DNA of 64,000 nucleotides from Angiostrongylus vasorum (Eukaryota > Nematoda > Chromadorea > Rhabditida > Metastrongylidae): the NCBI GenBank assembly GCA_018806985.1, contig JADANN010000370.1:1780001-1844000 (forward strand), written 5' to 3'. Under the pieces are notes generated by a model. It did no database searches and was not told the origin of the DNA. It saw only the letters and a list, made by a program, of their open reading frames with translations. Positions 55,418 to 64,000 of this stretch are shown here, piece after piece (positions within the stretch are counted from its first letter, which is position 1; each line of letters opens with the position of its first letter). The position numbers and the translations under genes are program-made.

Positions 55418-55545
55418 CTGCACACACATATACACACCACATACACTCACGCAAACACGCACACATACGTACCTACATCCATACATATATAACTGAATAC
55501 ATACATACATGCATGTATACGAGCATGCATACGTACATATATACA
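55113..55545. repeat. Compound (TA)n, (TACA)n and (CA)n microsatellite
   Basis: (TA)n at about 55115-55138, then TACA units from about 55145 to 55322 (about 44 units, nearly perfect), then mixed CACA/CATA units to about 55545. All long frames here (55070-55546 minus, 55112-55492 plus and others) are translations of the repeat. Confidence 0.96.
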
Positions 55546-55556
55546 CTCACCAATGT

Positions 55557-55610
55557 GAAGCTACGAATGGGCTCGAATGTACGGCGCATCTTCTAGCGGT
55601 TGGTCAACAC
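55557..55610 (+). mobile_element. Possible SINE-A 3' fragment
   Basis: GAATGGGCTCGAATGTACGG, CGCATCTTCTAGCGGTTGG and TCAACACAGAAC resemble the SINE-A 3' end (GAAGTCGAATGCATGGCGC, then GATTGATCAACGC). Confidence 0.45.
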
Positions 55611-55614
55611 AGAA

Positions 55615-56145
55615 CACTACATCTCTCACTTCATACCTGTCTACTACAACGGCGGGTTATGTCAGCCGTCATAATCAGTCATCTAACAAACTGCATCAGA
55701 AACTTATTCGCTACGAATGCGACTACGCAAACCTACTGAAGAGCCGCTGAAGATTAAATTTGAGTGAACTGGATGCAGCTAAACGACGGTTACAATACTT
55801 TTTAACGAAAAAATATGAAGATCAGAAGTTATCAGACCTTATCAAAGAGCGTGTGAGGGACCGTTTTTCAATTTCACACTATAAATGGGGCATTTACACG
55901 TATTAGTCAGATAACCAATGAGGAACGACTAAATCAAAGTGCTCCGAGTTTCCCAGTACAATTCACTTGATTGGAAAGTCCCTAATAAATCGGCTCAGGT
56001 TCTGGAAGCAGGCTCGCAGAGATCGGTTTTAGCTCGTAGTATCGAATGTTTACCCTATTTTCATCAAATCTAATTGAACATTTTTTTCACTTCATTCATC
56101 TAATAATAATTTTTAACTTCGTTCATTAGAAGCTCACAATTTTTT
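55615..56145. other. Unassigned AT-rich DNA
   Basis: Nothing recognised. Confidence 0.4.
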
Positions 56146-56149
56146 TATT

Positions 56150-56370
56150 TATTTAGCCGCTTATTCCTACGAGTCATCGCTTCCCCACACATTTTGCGTG
56201 CCCACCATTTTTTTTCATCTGATTCGTCGTCTCGTTCCATGTTCCATTATTCCATGGTCGTCTTCGGATTTGCTGCTGTCTGTATTCGGCAGCCACTTGA
56301 GAACTCTTCCACCTTCAATAATGCAACTGAATACTGGGCCAGTCGATTCTTTGCGGAATTTTGTGATATC
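56150..56370 (-). mobile_element. SINE-C 3' half, degenerate
   Basis: CATCTGATTCGTCGTCTCG, TTCCATTATTCCATGGTCG, TTCGGATTTGCTGCTG, TTCAATAATGCAACTGAATA and GGCCAGTCGATTC match the minus-strand order of SINE-C. The head is missing. Confidence 0.55.
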
Positions 56371-56374
56371 TCTG

Positions 56375-58350
56375 CTTGAGCGTTCCGAAGCCCTAACCGT
56401 TAACAATAATTCTGGTAGCATCTCGGCAACTCTTGAGGTATATGAGGCAGGACTGGTCTGGTGTGTGATTAAACCAGCAGTCATGCGTGTATTATTGAAC
56501 GGTGTCTCTAAGCGCTGCGTGAAGAGAAACAATTCACCTCAACAAAAGCTAATCCAATATTTGTCGTTTAAGGAAATCCTTTTTAGCTTCATGATAAACG
56601 CATATGGCAGATTGTGCGATAGCAGTTTTACCTTCCATGAATTCGAAGTCCACATAGGTCGACTACAGCCCATGGTGGTCTGTAAATACCGTAGTAAAAC
56701 AATTTCTGAATTTCGTAACATAAAACCTTACTGAGTCAGCAATATTCCAAATTAGTGCTCCTCACATCAGTACTGGGCTTTGCAGTCTGCGATGACTGTT
56801 GGTGAAACAGCCAGTGATTAAACCTAGGGTTGAATTGAACATACTGGATATGATCGAAAGAAACACGTTCACGGTATGCCACAGAGAATATTTTGTGCTT
56901 TCAACTCACTAATACCAGAGCAATTGCTCCTGGCGCGTATATACATACTTTACTGAACTTTACAATGCCGTGTAGGAGACCAGAAGTAGGTAAACTGACA
57001 TACGCCAGTTAAAGGCGAACACCTTTGTTACCGGTGTTGATTACCCATCTTACATGCAGATGGATGAAGTGGGTATTAGATGAAGGGATGTCCGACGAAG
57101 AGCTCTTCAATAATTTTTTTTTACTAATTGCTACAAGGTCAGAACAGGAAAGGCCAGCGAAAGTGATTAGATTCAAGAAACTTCGAAGAGAAGACCGAAA
57201 TGAGAGCTGAAATCATTAGGTTCCCAGAAACGTTTGTTGCACGAACACTTAGTTCTTAGAAACAGAAACCAACTCGTTGTTCGTGCAGATGTTCAATTCA
57301 ACCGAGGTTGAAAAGAACTCCTGTAATCTCCTAATGGAAGGTTGGTTCTGCATTAGAAGAGCCGAGGAGGAACTCTAGCTGGCAGATCAAGAAAAACGTT
57401 CGCCGACAGGGAATAAGGTGATCATCAAAAAAAAACTTCAAAACGATGCAGAATGGGCCTTTGAATTAGGCCCACATCTGCACTACCATAGGAGCGTTTT
57501 TGCAAAAGAAGAGAAACGTAACGCACGACACTAATGTTGCGTCCTTGGTATTCCTAGCGTTGAGCTCTGGAGTGCCGTGTAAATGGATCATTCCGGTTCC
57601 ATGACAAATAGCAAGAAGACATGAGTAGCTTCACCACCATTTGATTTTGCAAGTGATTCTCTTTGAGCAGCAAGGTACCAGTTACACGAGCCTTTTGCAA
57701 TCCACGTGATAAACAGCGGTTTTGGATTGCTGTTGTTCAACGCGTACAGTCATAAAATCCAAGAAAGGTCCCAAGGCGATCTCTATGAGTACATCGGAAT
57801 ATGTGTTTGTTGAAGGCGCTCTATAAGTCCTTCACCTACATAATTCTATTACGCATATAGCGGACTCGGACTGTAACCTAACCAGATGAGCTAACAGTAT
57901 CACGACAGAAGTTTTGCCTCAGAATAACATTTCTTTGATTTACTCGACTGCGAAAACATTCGGCGGTGCCGAAGGAATTCCATCCTATATTACAGTTTGT
58001 CAACTTGAAGGAGTGAACTTGTTCTAAATAAGAACCCTAAGCGGCTGCTACTGCAAGGGCACCAAAGTTGCAGAGATGAGGACCAGAAGCAAAAATGCGT
58101 TGGAACACCTGCAAAAAACGTTCCGCCTATAGTTCAAAGTATTTTTGAAATAATCAATAAATTAGAGGCGATACTGATCTTTTCTTTCAGCTCTATGACA
58201 AACAAGATGACCAGCAGAAGTATGGGTTCACCTTTTATTCACTTTCCGACCACAGATGGCCGAGACGGCTTTTTTCTGCACTAAAATTAGCAAAGTAGCG
58301 CACAGAACGCTGTGAAAAACTATGCAGGTCATGGCATACGTAACCAAGTT
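56375..58350. other. Unassigned DNA
   Basis: A 178-codon plus-strand frame (56198-56734) begins inside the SINE-C and has no domain I recognise. 57400-57850 is less AT-rich; broken minus-strand frames there do not resolve into a known family. Possibly an old transposon. Confidence 0.35.
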
Positions 58351-58354
58351 AGAG

Positions 58355-58625
58355 ACGTTGTGCCTACAAGCACGGTCGTTGGCACGATCGTGCCGACCAT
58401 GGAAACTAAACCTTCCATCTTTCAAGGATCCCCCCATACAGGTAACTAGACTGGACCCAGGGAATAAAAACACTACGCTGATCATCGCTAGATGACTTCC
58501 AGGTCCCCTATATCATTGCCTAGGGCAAGATTTGTACGCATTCATTCCCCTTTATTACAGTCACGAATAGAGTTTAATGCATAACATATCTTCCAGAAAA
58601 TGATCAACGCTGAACGCTTTACGAT
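58355..58625 (+). mobile_element. SINE-A copy, strongly degenerate
   Basis: ACAAGCACGGTCGTTGGCAC, CTTCCATCTTTCAAGGATCC, TCATTGCCTAGGGCAAGA, GAATAGAGTTTAATGCATAA and AAATGATCAACGCTGAACGC are in family order. Confidence 0.55.
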
Positions 58626-58967
58626 TCACGCAATATGGGATTTCAACAAATCTATATCTTCTAATCTTGAGGAGATATATCAAAACAGAAGCGAAGATGT
58701 GCTAGCCATGTGATAAGTTGAACTCGTGACAAAGAGACGATAAAAAAGCGGTATATAGAAAGTGCAAAGTGTATATAGAACCCATACCTACAACAGAAAG
58801 GACGTAGGTTTTTTGGATAAACATCTGGCACTCGCTGAGTGGAAAGAGATCGCTACCATGAAGTGCTATCGTAGAGGAATAATACGAACGAGAAATCGTT
58901 TCATGAGGAACGGCTCTTCAAGCTCGCAAGTAAGGAAGTGGAAATTCGTCACTCCAATTTTAGGGAA

Positions 58968-58979
58968 ATGAATAAGGAT
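58968..58979 (+). repeat. Target-site duplication, left copy
   Basis: ATGAATAAGGAT, identical to 63478-63489. The two copies flank the whole inverted PLE composite, which indicates a single insertion event. Confidence 0.8.
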
Positions 58980-59065
58980 ATGAATGCGTCGTTTTCTTGT
59001 TCAGCAACCGCGAGGTTGTTAAACAGCATACATTTACTTCCATAGAACAACACAATGCAATACAA

Positions 59066-59105
59066 CAATAGCTGACGTTTCGGCAGTATCGCCTTCTTCA
59101 GAGCC
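59066..59105 (-). ncRNA. Hammerhead-ribozyme-like motif, PLE copy 1
   Basis: Same sequence as the copy 2 motif on the opposite strand: GGCT, CTGAAGA, extra A, GGCG-ATAC-TGCC, GAAACGTC, AGCT. See that entry. Confidence 0.7.
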
Positions 59106-59302
59106 TGGAAGGGCATACTGACATACAATTTACTAGGCCAAACGCTTCAATGACACTTACAAAAAAGACGAAAAAACTCTATGGTAATTACATGGTCAAC
59201 AGCTTCTCAAAAAACTCACCGCTTTTTCTACGTGCCTTCCCATGAGGAAGATTAGAACAGCTGATTATGGTCGCATAAGGTTGATGACTGCACCATCCCA
59301 CA

Positions 59303-59836
59303 TCAGAAATTGATGCGAACATACGGGGTCAGGTCGCGTATGACCTCTAGGCATTCATCCCTGCTATTCATTGTAGGGTTTTTGGCATTTATCCAAAAAG
59401 CCTCGAGAAGTTTTCGCGCTGGCGTTCTAGTCTCCTGCGCAAGGATATTGACTTTTACTTCAAAATCGTCCCCGCTGTGCTTTTGTATCCTATGCGTGCC
59501 TAGCGGGGTACTTTGTCTTAGTTTTCGTTTGCCATCTAGGTGTTCTTTTATACGGATACACAAAGGCCTGCCCGTTTCGCCAATATATTCATCTCCGCAA
59601 TTATTACAAGAGATCAGGTATATCGTACCTGAGCTCATGCAATCACAGCCCCTGCCATAAGGGCAGATTACGCAATTTGTTGTTTCGCATAGACGGTCAT
59701 ACAGGCGGTTACGAACTAACTGACGACGTAGAGTAGCCGGTGGTATTTCAACTATCGCTACCGATTCCTCTAGACCTGCCCTTCTTAAGCATCGTTTAAT
59801 CGCTACGCTTACTTCATCGTTAATAAAGGGCAGCAT
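59303..59836 (-). pseudogene. PLE copy 1 GIY-YIG endonuclease part
   Basis: The C-terminal 177 codons of the copy 1 protein. Visible: LPFINDEVSVAIKRCLRRAG, then PATLRRQLVRNRLYDRLCE, a Cys-rich stretch TNCVICPYGRGCDC (possibly zinc-binding), SSGTIYLISCNNCGDEYIGE (GIY and YIG signatures), then RPLCIRIKEHLDGKRK, PLGTHRIQKHSGDDFEVKV, RKLLEAFWINAKNPTMNSRD and the native end RINF-stop. The nuclease would nick target DNA for insertion. The frame is intact to its natural stop, but an extra A near 59866 separates it from the polymerase. Confidence 0.93.
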
Positions 59837-60371
59837 AAACGGGACTTTCTTTTGGCCAAGTGCTTTCGCTTGGGCGCGTCGCTCTCCTTCTAAACTTATC
59901 TCGTGGGGTTACTATTTCGTAGCCATTGGAGATGGCTATTTGCCGAGCCAAGTCGCGCGATTCTTCCTTTAGTTCCCCGGTTGTGCACACAGAGGTGGCT
60001 GTTCGAAACATGTTTCTCACAATCGCCCTCTTTGTGTGTGAAGGGTGGGAAGAAAGGAAGTGAACGAGGATGTTCTTGTTACTTGGCTTTCGGTACCACT
60101 TTGTCAGGTAACCGCTACTTGATAGGCTTATTTGGACGTTTAAAAACGGAAGCCAGTCTTTTCTCGGTTTCTCCCGGGTGACCTTAATGTACTCAGACTG
60201 CTCGTTCAATAATTCAAAGCATTTGTCCATCTCCTCCTGCGTAGAGAAGATGACAAAACAATCATCTACATATCTGCAGTAGAGTGGTGGCCGGAGATCG
60301 AGAGCAGGGGCTTCTATCTTAGACATAAACACAATGGCAAGGCTTGGTGCCAGTCGCTGTCCCATAGCCAA
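59820..60371 (-). pseudogene. PLE copy 1 reverse transcriptase palm part
   Basis: AMGQRLAPSLAIVFMSKIEA (motif B), RYVDDCFVIFST (motif C with catalytic YVDD), FLNVQISLSSSGYLTKWYRK and NMFRTATSVCTTGEL. The frame starts at an internal Met only because one extra G in a run of six (about 60372-60377) shifts it away from the upstream part; with the family's usual residues the text would continue from YFAQIRG. It ends in ARPSES-type out-of-frame residues after the extra A near 59866. Confidence 0.93.
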
Positions 60372-60663
60372 CCCCCCTTATTTGCGCGAAATATTTCCCA
60401 GACCATCTGAAAATCGAGCAGTTTAGGCACTCCTTTAGGAGAGCCATTAGCTGCTGAATGGACAAGCCATGCATATTTATTCTTCCTTCATGTTTAACAA
60501 GAAGTTCGAAGATGGCTTGCATTGCGGAGTCATTCGATACGTTGGTGTACAACGCAGTAACGTCGAAGGACTCCATCACGTACGCGTTATTAGGAGACGC
60601 GTTACGTAGACGTTCTAGGAACATTTGGGTGTTTGTGAGGTGAGCTGGAATATGGTTAAGCAA
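60319..60663 (-). pseudogene. PLE copy 1 reverse transcriptase motif A part
   Basis: LLNHIPAHLTNTQMFLERL, then VMESFDVTALYTNVSNDSA (motif A, catalytic Asp), INMHGLSIQQLMALLKECL and CSIFRWSGKYFAQIRG, after which the frame runs off into unrelated residues at the G run. The protein text is the same as in copy 2, including the frameshift. Confidence 0.92.
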
Positions 60664-60876
60664 CTGGGTAAGTATTAGGCTTGAAAAACCAGGTTATTCT
60701 ATCCGTTGGCCCGTCTACACAGCTGATGATGGGTCTAACCTTGAATGATGACGGATTGGTTGACGCAAGATCATCAGGTGATACCAACTTATGTGTTTTA
60801 ATAAGTAGTTATAGGACGGGACATGTTGGTGTATCGATTTTAAAGTGCGAAATAACCGATGGTTTTAAACCTGCAG
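60664..60876 (-). pseudogene. PLE copy 1 reverse transcriptase fingers part
   Basis: Read on the minus strand: GLKPSVISHFK at the arm end, then, after a frame change, LKTHKLVSPDDLASTN-like residues, SFKVRPIISCVDGPTDRITW and FFK, followed by a frameshift at a CC pair. The plus-strand 88-codon frame on top (60681-60947) is only its antisense. Confidence 0.8.
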
Positions 60877-60965
60877 AAAATTCTACCGCAAACAAATTCT
60901 TCACGGTTCTGATAATAGTCAAAATAGGGTTGATAATGCACCAGTAAAATCTAGGGTCACCGTGA

Positions 60966-63105
60966 TTGGGGGGCATAACAATACCTGAGAGTACGCGCTC
61001 GCTATTAGAATTGGGCCCAAGCTTTGCACCATCACAGCCCATTTCTAAAACGACCCTGCGTAGGATAGCATGTAACCTTTATGAGCTTCAAGATCGACTC
61101 TGCTATCAGGCCAAGCAAGAAACATCAAACAGAGATAAAAAATCAAGAGGCGGCGTCACTACCACCATCTCCTTTCCCAAAAACGTTTTTTAGACAACAG
61201 GACCCTAACGATGGAGTTGACATAAAATTCCGCATGTTTTCGGACGGCGTTCTTAAGACCCTTAATCACTACCGCGATAGAAAGTTTATCTCTAGCCTTA
61301 CAGCCGCACAAAAAATGTGGCATGCGAGAAATTAGAGAATTAATAAACTCAAAAAACAATAAGATTGTCTGTTAGTGATAAGGGGGGAGAGTTCGTAGTT
61401 ATTCCTCGCCAGCTGGATGTTGAGATAACAGAGGAACATCTTAGTGATGCTACCCTCTATCGCTCTGAAAAGGAATACAAAAAGTCAATACCGAAAGCTA
61501 AACAATCAATGGGTCAGTGTGGCAAAGGCTGCAGGTTTAAAACCATCGGTTATTTCGCACTTTAAAAATCGATACACCAACATGTCCCGTCCTATACCTA
61601 CTTATTAAAACACATAAGTTGGTATCACCTGATGATCTTGCGTCAACCAATCCGTCATCATTTAAGGTTAGACCCATCATCAGCTGTGTAGACGGGCCAA
61701 CGGATAGAATAACCTGGTTTTTCAAGCCTAATACTTACCCAGTTGCTTAACCATATTCCAGCTCACCTCACAAACACCCAAATGTTCCTAGAACGTCTAC
61801 GTAACGCGTCTCCTAATAACGCGTACGTGATGGAGTCCTTCGACGTTACTGCGTTGTACACCAACGTATCGAATGACTCCGCAATGCAAGCCATCTTCGA
61901 ACTTCTTGTTAAACATGAAGGAAGAATAAATATGCATGGCTTGTCCATTCAGCAGCTAATGGCTCTCCTAAAGGAGTGCCTAAACTGCTCGATTTTCAGA
62001 TGGTCTGGGAAATATTTCGCGCAAATAAGGGGGGTTGGCTATGGGACAGCGACTGGCACCAAGCCTTGCCATTGTGTTTATGTCTAAGATAGAAGCCCCT
62101 GCTCTCGATCTCCGGCCACTACTCTACTGCAGATATGTAGATGATTGTTTTGTCATCTTCTCTACGCAGGAGGAGATGGACAAATGCTTTGAATTATTGA
62201 ACGAGCAGTCTGAGTACATTAAGTTCACCCGGGAGAAACCGAGAAAAGACTGGCTTCCGTTTTTAAACGTCCAAATAAGCCTATCAAGTAGCGGTTACCT
62301 GACAAAGTGGTACCGAAAGCCAAGTAACAAGAACATCCTCGTTCACTTCCTTTCTTCCCACCCTTCACACACAAAGAGGGCGCTTGTGAGAAACATGTTT
62401 CGAACAGCCACCTCTGTGTGCACAACCGGGGAACTAAAGGAAGAATCGCGCGACTTGGCTCGGCAAATAGCCATCTCCAACTGCTACGAATTAGTAACCC
62501 CACGAGATAAGTTTAGAAGGAGAGCGACGCGCCCAAGCGAAGCACTTGGCCAAAAGAAAGTCCCGTTTATGCTGCCCTTTATTAACGATGAAGTAAGCGT
62601 AGCGATTAAACGATGCTTAAGAAGGGCAGGTCTAGAGGAATCGGTAGCGATAGTTGAAATACCACCGGCTACTCTACGTCGTCAGTTAGTTCGTAACCGC
62701 CTGTATGACCGTCTATGCGAAACAACAAATTGCGTAATCTGCCCTTATGGCAGGGGCTGTGATTGCATGAGCTCAGGTACGATATACCTGATCTCTTGTA
62801 ATAATTGCGGAGATGAATATATTGGCGAAACGGGCAGGCCTTTGTGTATCCGTATAAAAGAACACCTAGATGGCAAACGAAAACTAAGACAAAGTACCCC
62901 GCTAGGCACGCATAGGATACAAAAGCACAGCGGGGGACGATTTTTGAAGTAAAAGTCAATATCCTTGCGCAGGAGACTAGAACGCCAGCGCGAAAACTTC
63001 TCGAGGCTTTTTGGATAAATGCCAAAAACCCTACAATGAATAGCAGGGGATGAATGCCCAGAGGTCATACGCGACCTGACCCCGTATGTTCGCATCAATT
63101 TCTGA
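60966..63105 (+). pseudogene. PLE copy 2 RT plus GIY-YIG protein, broken
   Basis: The fullest PLE protein in the window, in several frames. N-terminal: SLLELGPSFAPSQPISKTTL (60966 frame), then DGVDIKFRMFSDGVLKTLNH, AAQKMWHARN, then LSVSDKGGEFVVIPRQLDVE (DKGG motif near 61371), SEKEYKKSIPKAKQ, GLKPSVISHFK, PIISCVDGPTDRITWFFK, SFDVTALYTNV (motif A), AMGQRLAPSLAIVF (motif B), RYVDDCFVIF (motif C) and the GIY-YIG domain with CNNCGDEYIGETGR. The last long frame is 62035-62952 (305 codons). Extra bases (a G and a T near 62935-62945, a G near 63050) break the C-terminus; the natural stop would be at about 63103-63105. Confidence 0.9.
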
Positions 63106-63302
63106 TGTGGGATGGTGCAGTCATCAACCTTATGCGACCATAATCAGCTGTTCTAATCTTCCTCATGGGAAGGCACGTAGAAAAAGCGGTGAGTTTTTTT
63201 TGAGAAGCTGTTGACCATGTAATTACCATAGAGTTTTTCGTCTTTTTGTAAGTGTCATTGAAGCGTTTGGCCTAGTAAATTGTATGTCAGTATGCCCTTC
63301 CA

Positions 63303-63338
63303 GGCTCTGAAGAAGGCGATACTGCCGAAACGTCAGCT
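63303..63338 (+). ncRNA. Hammerhead-ribozyme-like motif, PLE copy 2
   Basis: Stem I GGCT; core CTGAAGA (63307-63313); one extra A; stem II GGCG/TGCC around loop ATAC (63315-63326); GAAAC (63327-63331); GTC (63332-63334); stem I partner AGCT. Predicted cleavage after 63334. Stem III has no room to form in one molecule (GAAACGTC), but ACGT is self-complementary, so two copies could complete each other. Hammerheads of this minimal type are known at PLE ends. An unpaired A before stem II is a departure from the textbook fold. Confidence 0.72.
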
Positions 63339-63477
63339 ATTGTTGTATTGCATTGTGTTTTTCTATGGAAGTAAATGTATGCTGTTTAACAACCTCGCGG
63401 TTGCTGAACAAGAAAACGACGCATTCATATTCCAATGCCGAGGTTAATAGAAAGTCGATCCTGGGAACTGTTGCAAG

Positions 63478-63489
63478 ATGAATAAGGAT
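63478..63489 (+). repeat. Target-site duplication, right copy
   Basis: ATGAATAAGGAT, identical to 58968-58979. Confidence 0.8.
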
Positions 63490-64000
63490 GTTTGGCCTTC
63501 CACAGGCTACCTGTTCAGATAAAAACTAGCCTAAACAAGAACCTCCTTTCTTCACAAGTAGGAGACCTACAGGGCATTGGCAGGTATTGTGCATTATGCT
63601 ACGGTCACATGTCTCCATCTCTTCATCGAAATTCTCCACAAAAGATTGAACACGGGAGGAACAGTCATTTAAGCAAACAGAGATTTAGAAGGATTTTGGA
63701 AGAAAGGTAGAGACCGGAAACACCCACAGGTAACCGGCCAATTTTTTCTCCAAGTAGGCGAGAAGCTTTATTTGCTTGCTACGGGTGCCAATGACCATGA
63801 CGATTTAATGAACACAGGTTTTCGGCTAGGTTTACGAACAGAATACGATGAGCTAGATTTAAGCATACCCATATTCGCTTGTATATGTATGATCTCCTTT
63901 GTACTTAGAGTATAACTCAACCTGAAGTGACAAAGGTAGAAATTCAACCCTTGAAATCTATCTATGTTCTTCGTTTCGCAACAGGCATATGATCACTTTT
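63490..64000. other. Unassigned DNA to window end
   Basis: Nothing recognised; a 72-codon plus-strand frame at 63492-63710 has no domain. Confidence 0.4.

Larger units (their letters stand above)
58980..60876 (-). mobile_element. PLE copy 1, 5'-truncated
   Basis: Contains, in minus-strand order, the fingers region of the reverse transcriptase, the palm with YVDD, the linker, the GIY-YIG domain, the 3' UTR and the hammerhead-like motif. It starts abruptly at 60876, where the arm homology ends. Its 3' end stops at the target-site duplication and lacks the last 50 or so bases that copy 2 has. Confidence 0.9.
58980..63477. mobile_element. Composite head-to-head Penelope-like element
   Basis: Two PLE copies in inverted order. 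The minus copy (58980-60876) is 5'-truncated; the plus copy runs from 60877 to 63477 and contains more of the N-terminus. The shared arms, 58980-60876 and about 61530-63428, are almost identical (paired coordinates sum to 122406, changing to 122408 in the 3' part). PLE retroelements encode a reverse transcriptase with a GIY-YIG endonuclease and often insert as partial tandem or inverted copies that act as pseudo-LTRs; this fits that pattern. Neither copy has an intact reading frame. Confidence 0.9.
60877..63477 (+). mobile_element. PLE copy 2, longer copy
   Basis: About 2.6 kb, near the usual 2.5-3 kb of a PLE. The segment 60877-61529 is unique to this copy (N-terminal coding region and presumed 5' UTR). 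The 3' end includes the hammerhead-like motif and a terminal segment, CGAGGTTAATAGAAAGTCGA through GTTGCAAG, that copy 1 lacks but the PLE tail at 48.29 kb shares, so it is native to the family. Confidence 0.88.

Noticed and set aside
54963..55546. Three overlapping minus-strand frames of 116-167 codons and a plus-strand frame of 126 codons
   Set aside because: All are translations of TACA/CA repeats; every frame stays open because the repeat lacks stop codons.
56198..56734. 178-codon plus-strand frame
   Set aside because: Its first third lies on the antisense strand of a SINE-C remnant, and the rest has no recognisable domain.
57440..57860. Less AT-rich segment whose minus strand seemed to read like a reverse transcriptase (FLDFMTVRVEQQQSKTAVYH)
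   Set aside because: Neighbouring frames show no RT motif A, B or C, and the resemblance covers about 20 residues only.
60681..61725. Matching 88- and 62-codon frames at 60681-60947 (plus) and 61537-61725 (minus)
   Set aside because: They are antisense shadows of the RT fingers region in the two PLE copies; their similarity reflects the inverted arms.

Overview
The window reads as intergenic, repeat-rich nuclear DNA of a nematode. A parasitic clade V (strongylid, hookworm-like) worm is my best guess, because the RTE-type LINE at 36.8-39.8 kb has a protein I recognise as the common hookworm type. This is recognition, not a search. I found no host protein-coding gene that I can support. Almost every open frame is an AT-rich chance frame, a microsatellite translation, or the antisense shadow of a transposon.

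Layout. 0-4 kb: a CA microsatellite, tRNA-derived SINE copies (called SINE-A here) and the 3' end of a Penelope-like element (PLE). 6.4 kb: a compact palindrome with two hammerhead-like motifs. 8-11 kb: two decayed PLE 3' fragments and an unclassified repeat. 12-19 kb: clusters of two SINE families (SINE-A, and SINE-B, often head-to-head). 19-31 kb: mostly unassigned AT-rich DNA with a degenerate 30-bp minisatellite (23.7-24.06 kb) and two further hammerhead pairs (24.8-25.3 and 30.2-30.5 kb). 31-36.5 kb: SINEs. 36.8-39.8 kb: a nearly full-length but dead RTE-type LINE on the minus strand. 40-48 kb: SINEs of three families, a tail-to-tail hammerhead pair (44.9-45.2 kb) and a near-perfect 53-bp-arm hairpin (47.05-47.16 kb). 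48.3-50.5 kb: a head-to-head pair of truncated PLEs and a third PLE tail. 55.1-55.5 kb: a long TACA microsatellite. 58.97-63.49 kb: the best-preserved element, a composite of two PLE copies in inverted, head-to-head order.

The main result is the PLE material. The 4.5-kb composite has a 5'-truncated copy on the minus strand fused to a longer copy on the plus strand, and the whole is bounded by a 12-bp direct repeat (ATGAATAAGGAT), so it probably inserted as one unit. The proteins show a DKGG motif, reverse transcriptase motifs including YVDD, and a C-terminal GIY-YIG endonuclease. Both copies are broken by frameshifts, some shared by both arms. The 3' ends carry hammerhead-ribozyme-like motifs. 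Hammerheads in PLEs are already known. What stands out here is that the same motif recurs in several diverged repeat families of the window with compensatory changes in stem II, and that most pairs lie with their 3' ends pointing outward.

The SINEs have recognisable A and B boxes of the internal RNA polymerase III promoter and must depend on a LINE for movement; the RTE LINE is one candidate, but this is inference. I see no convincing undescribed gene system beyond this transposon architecture.
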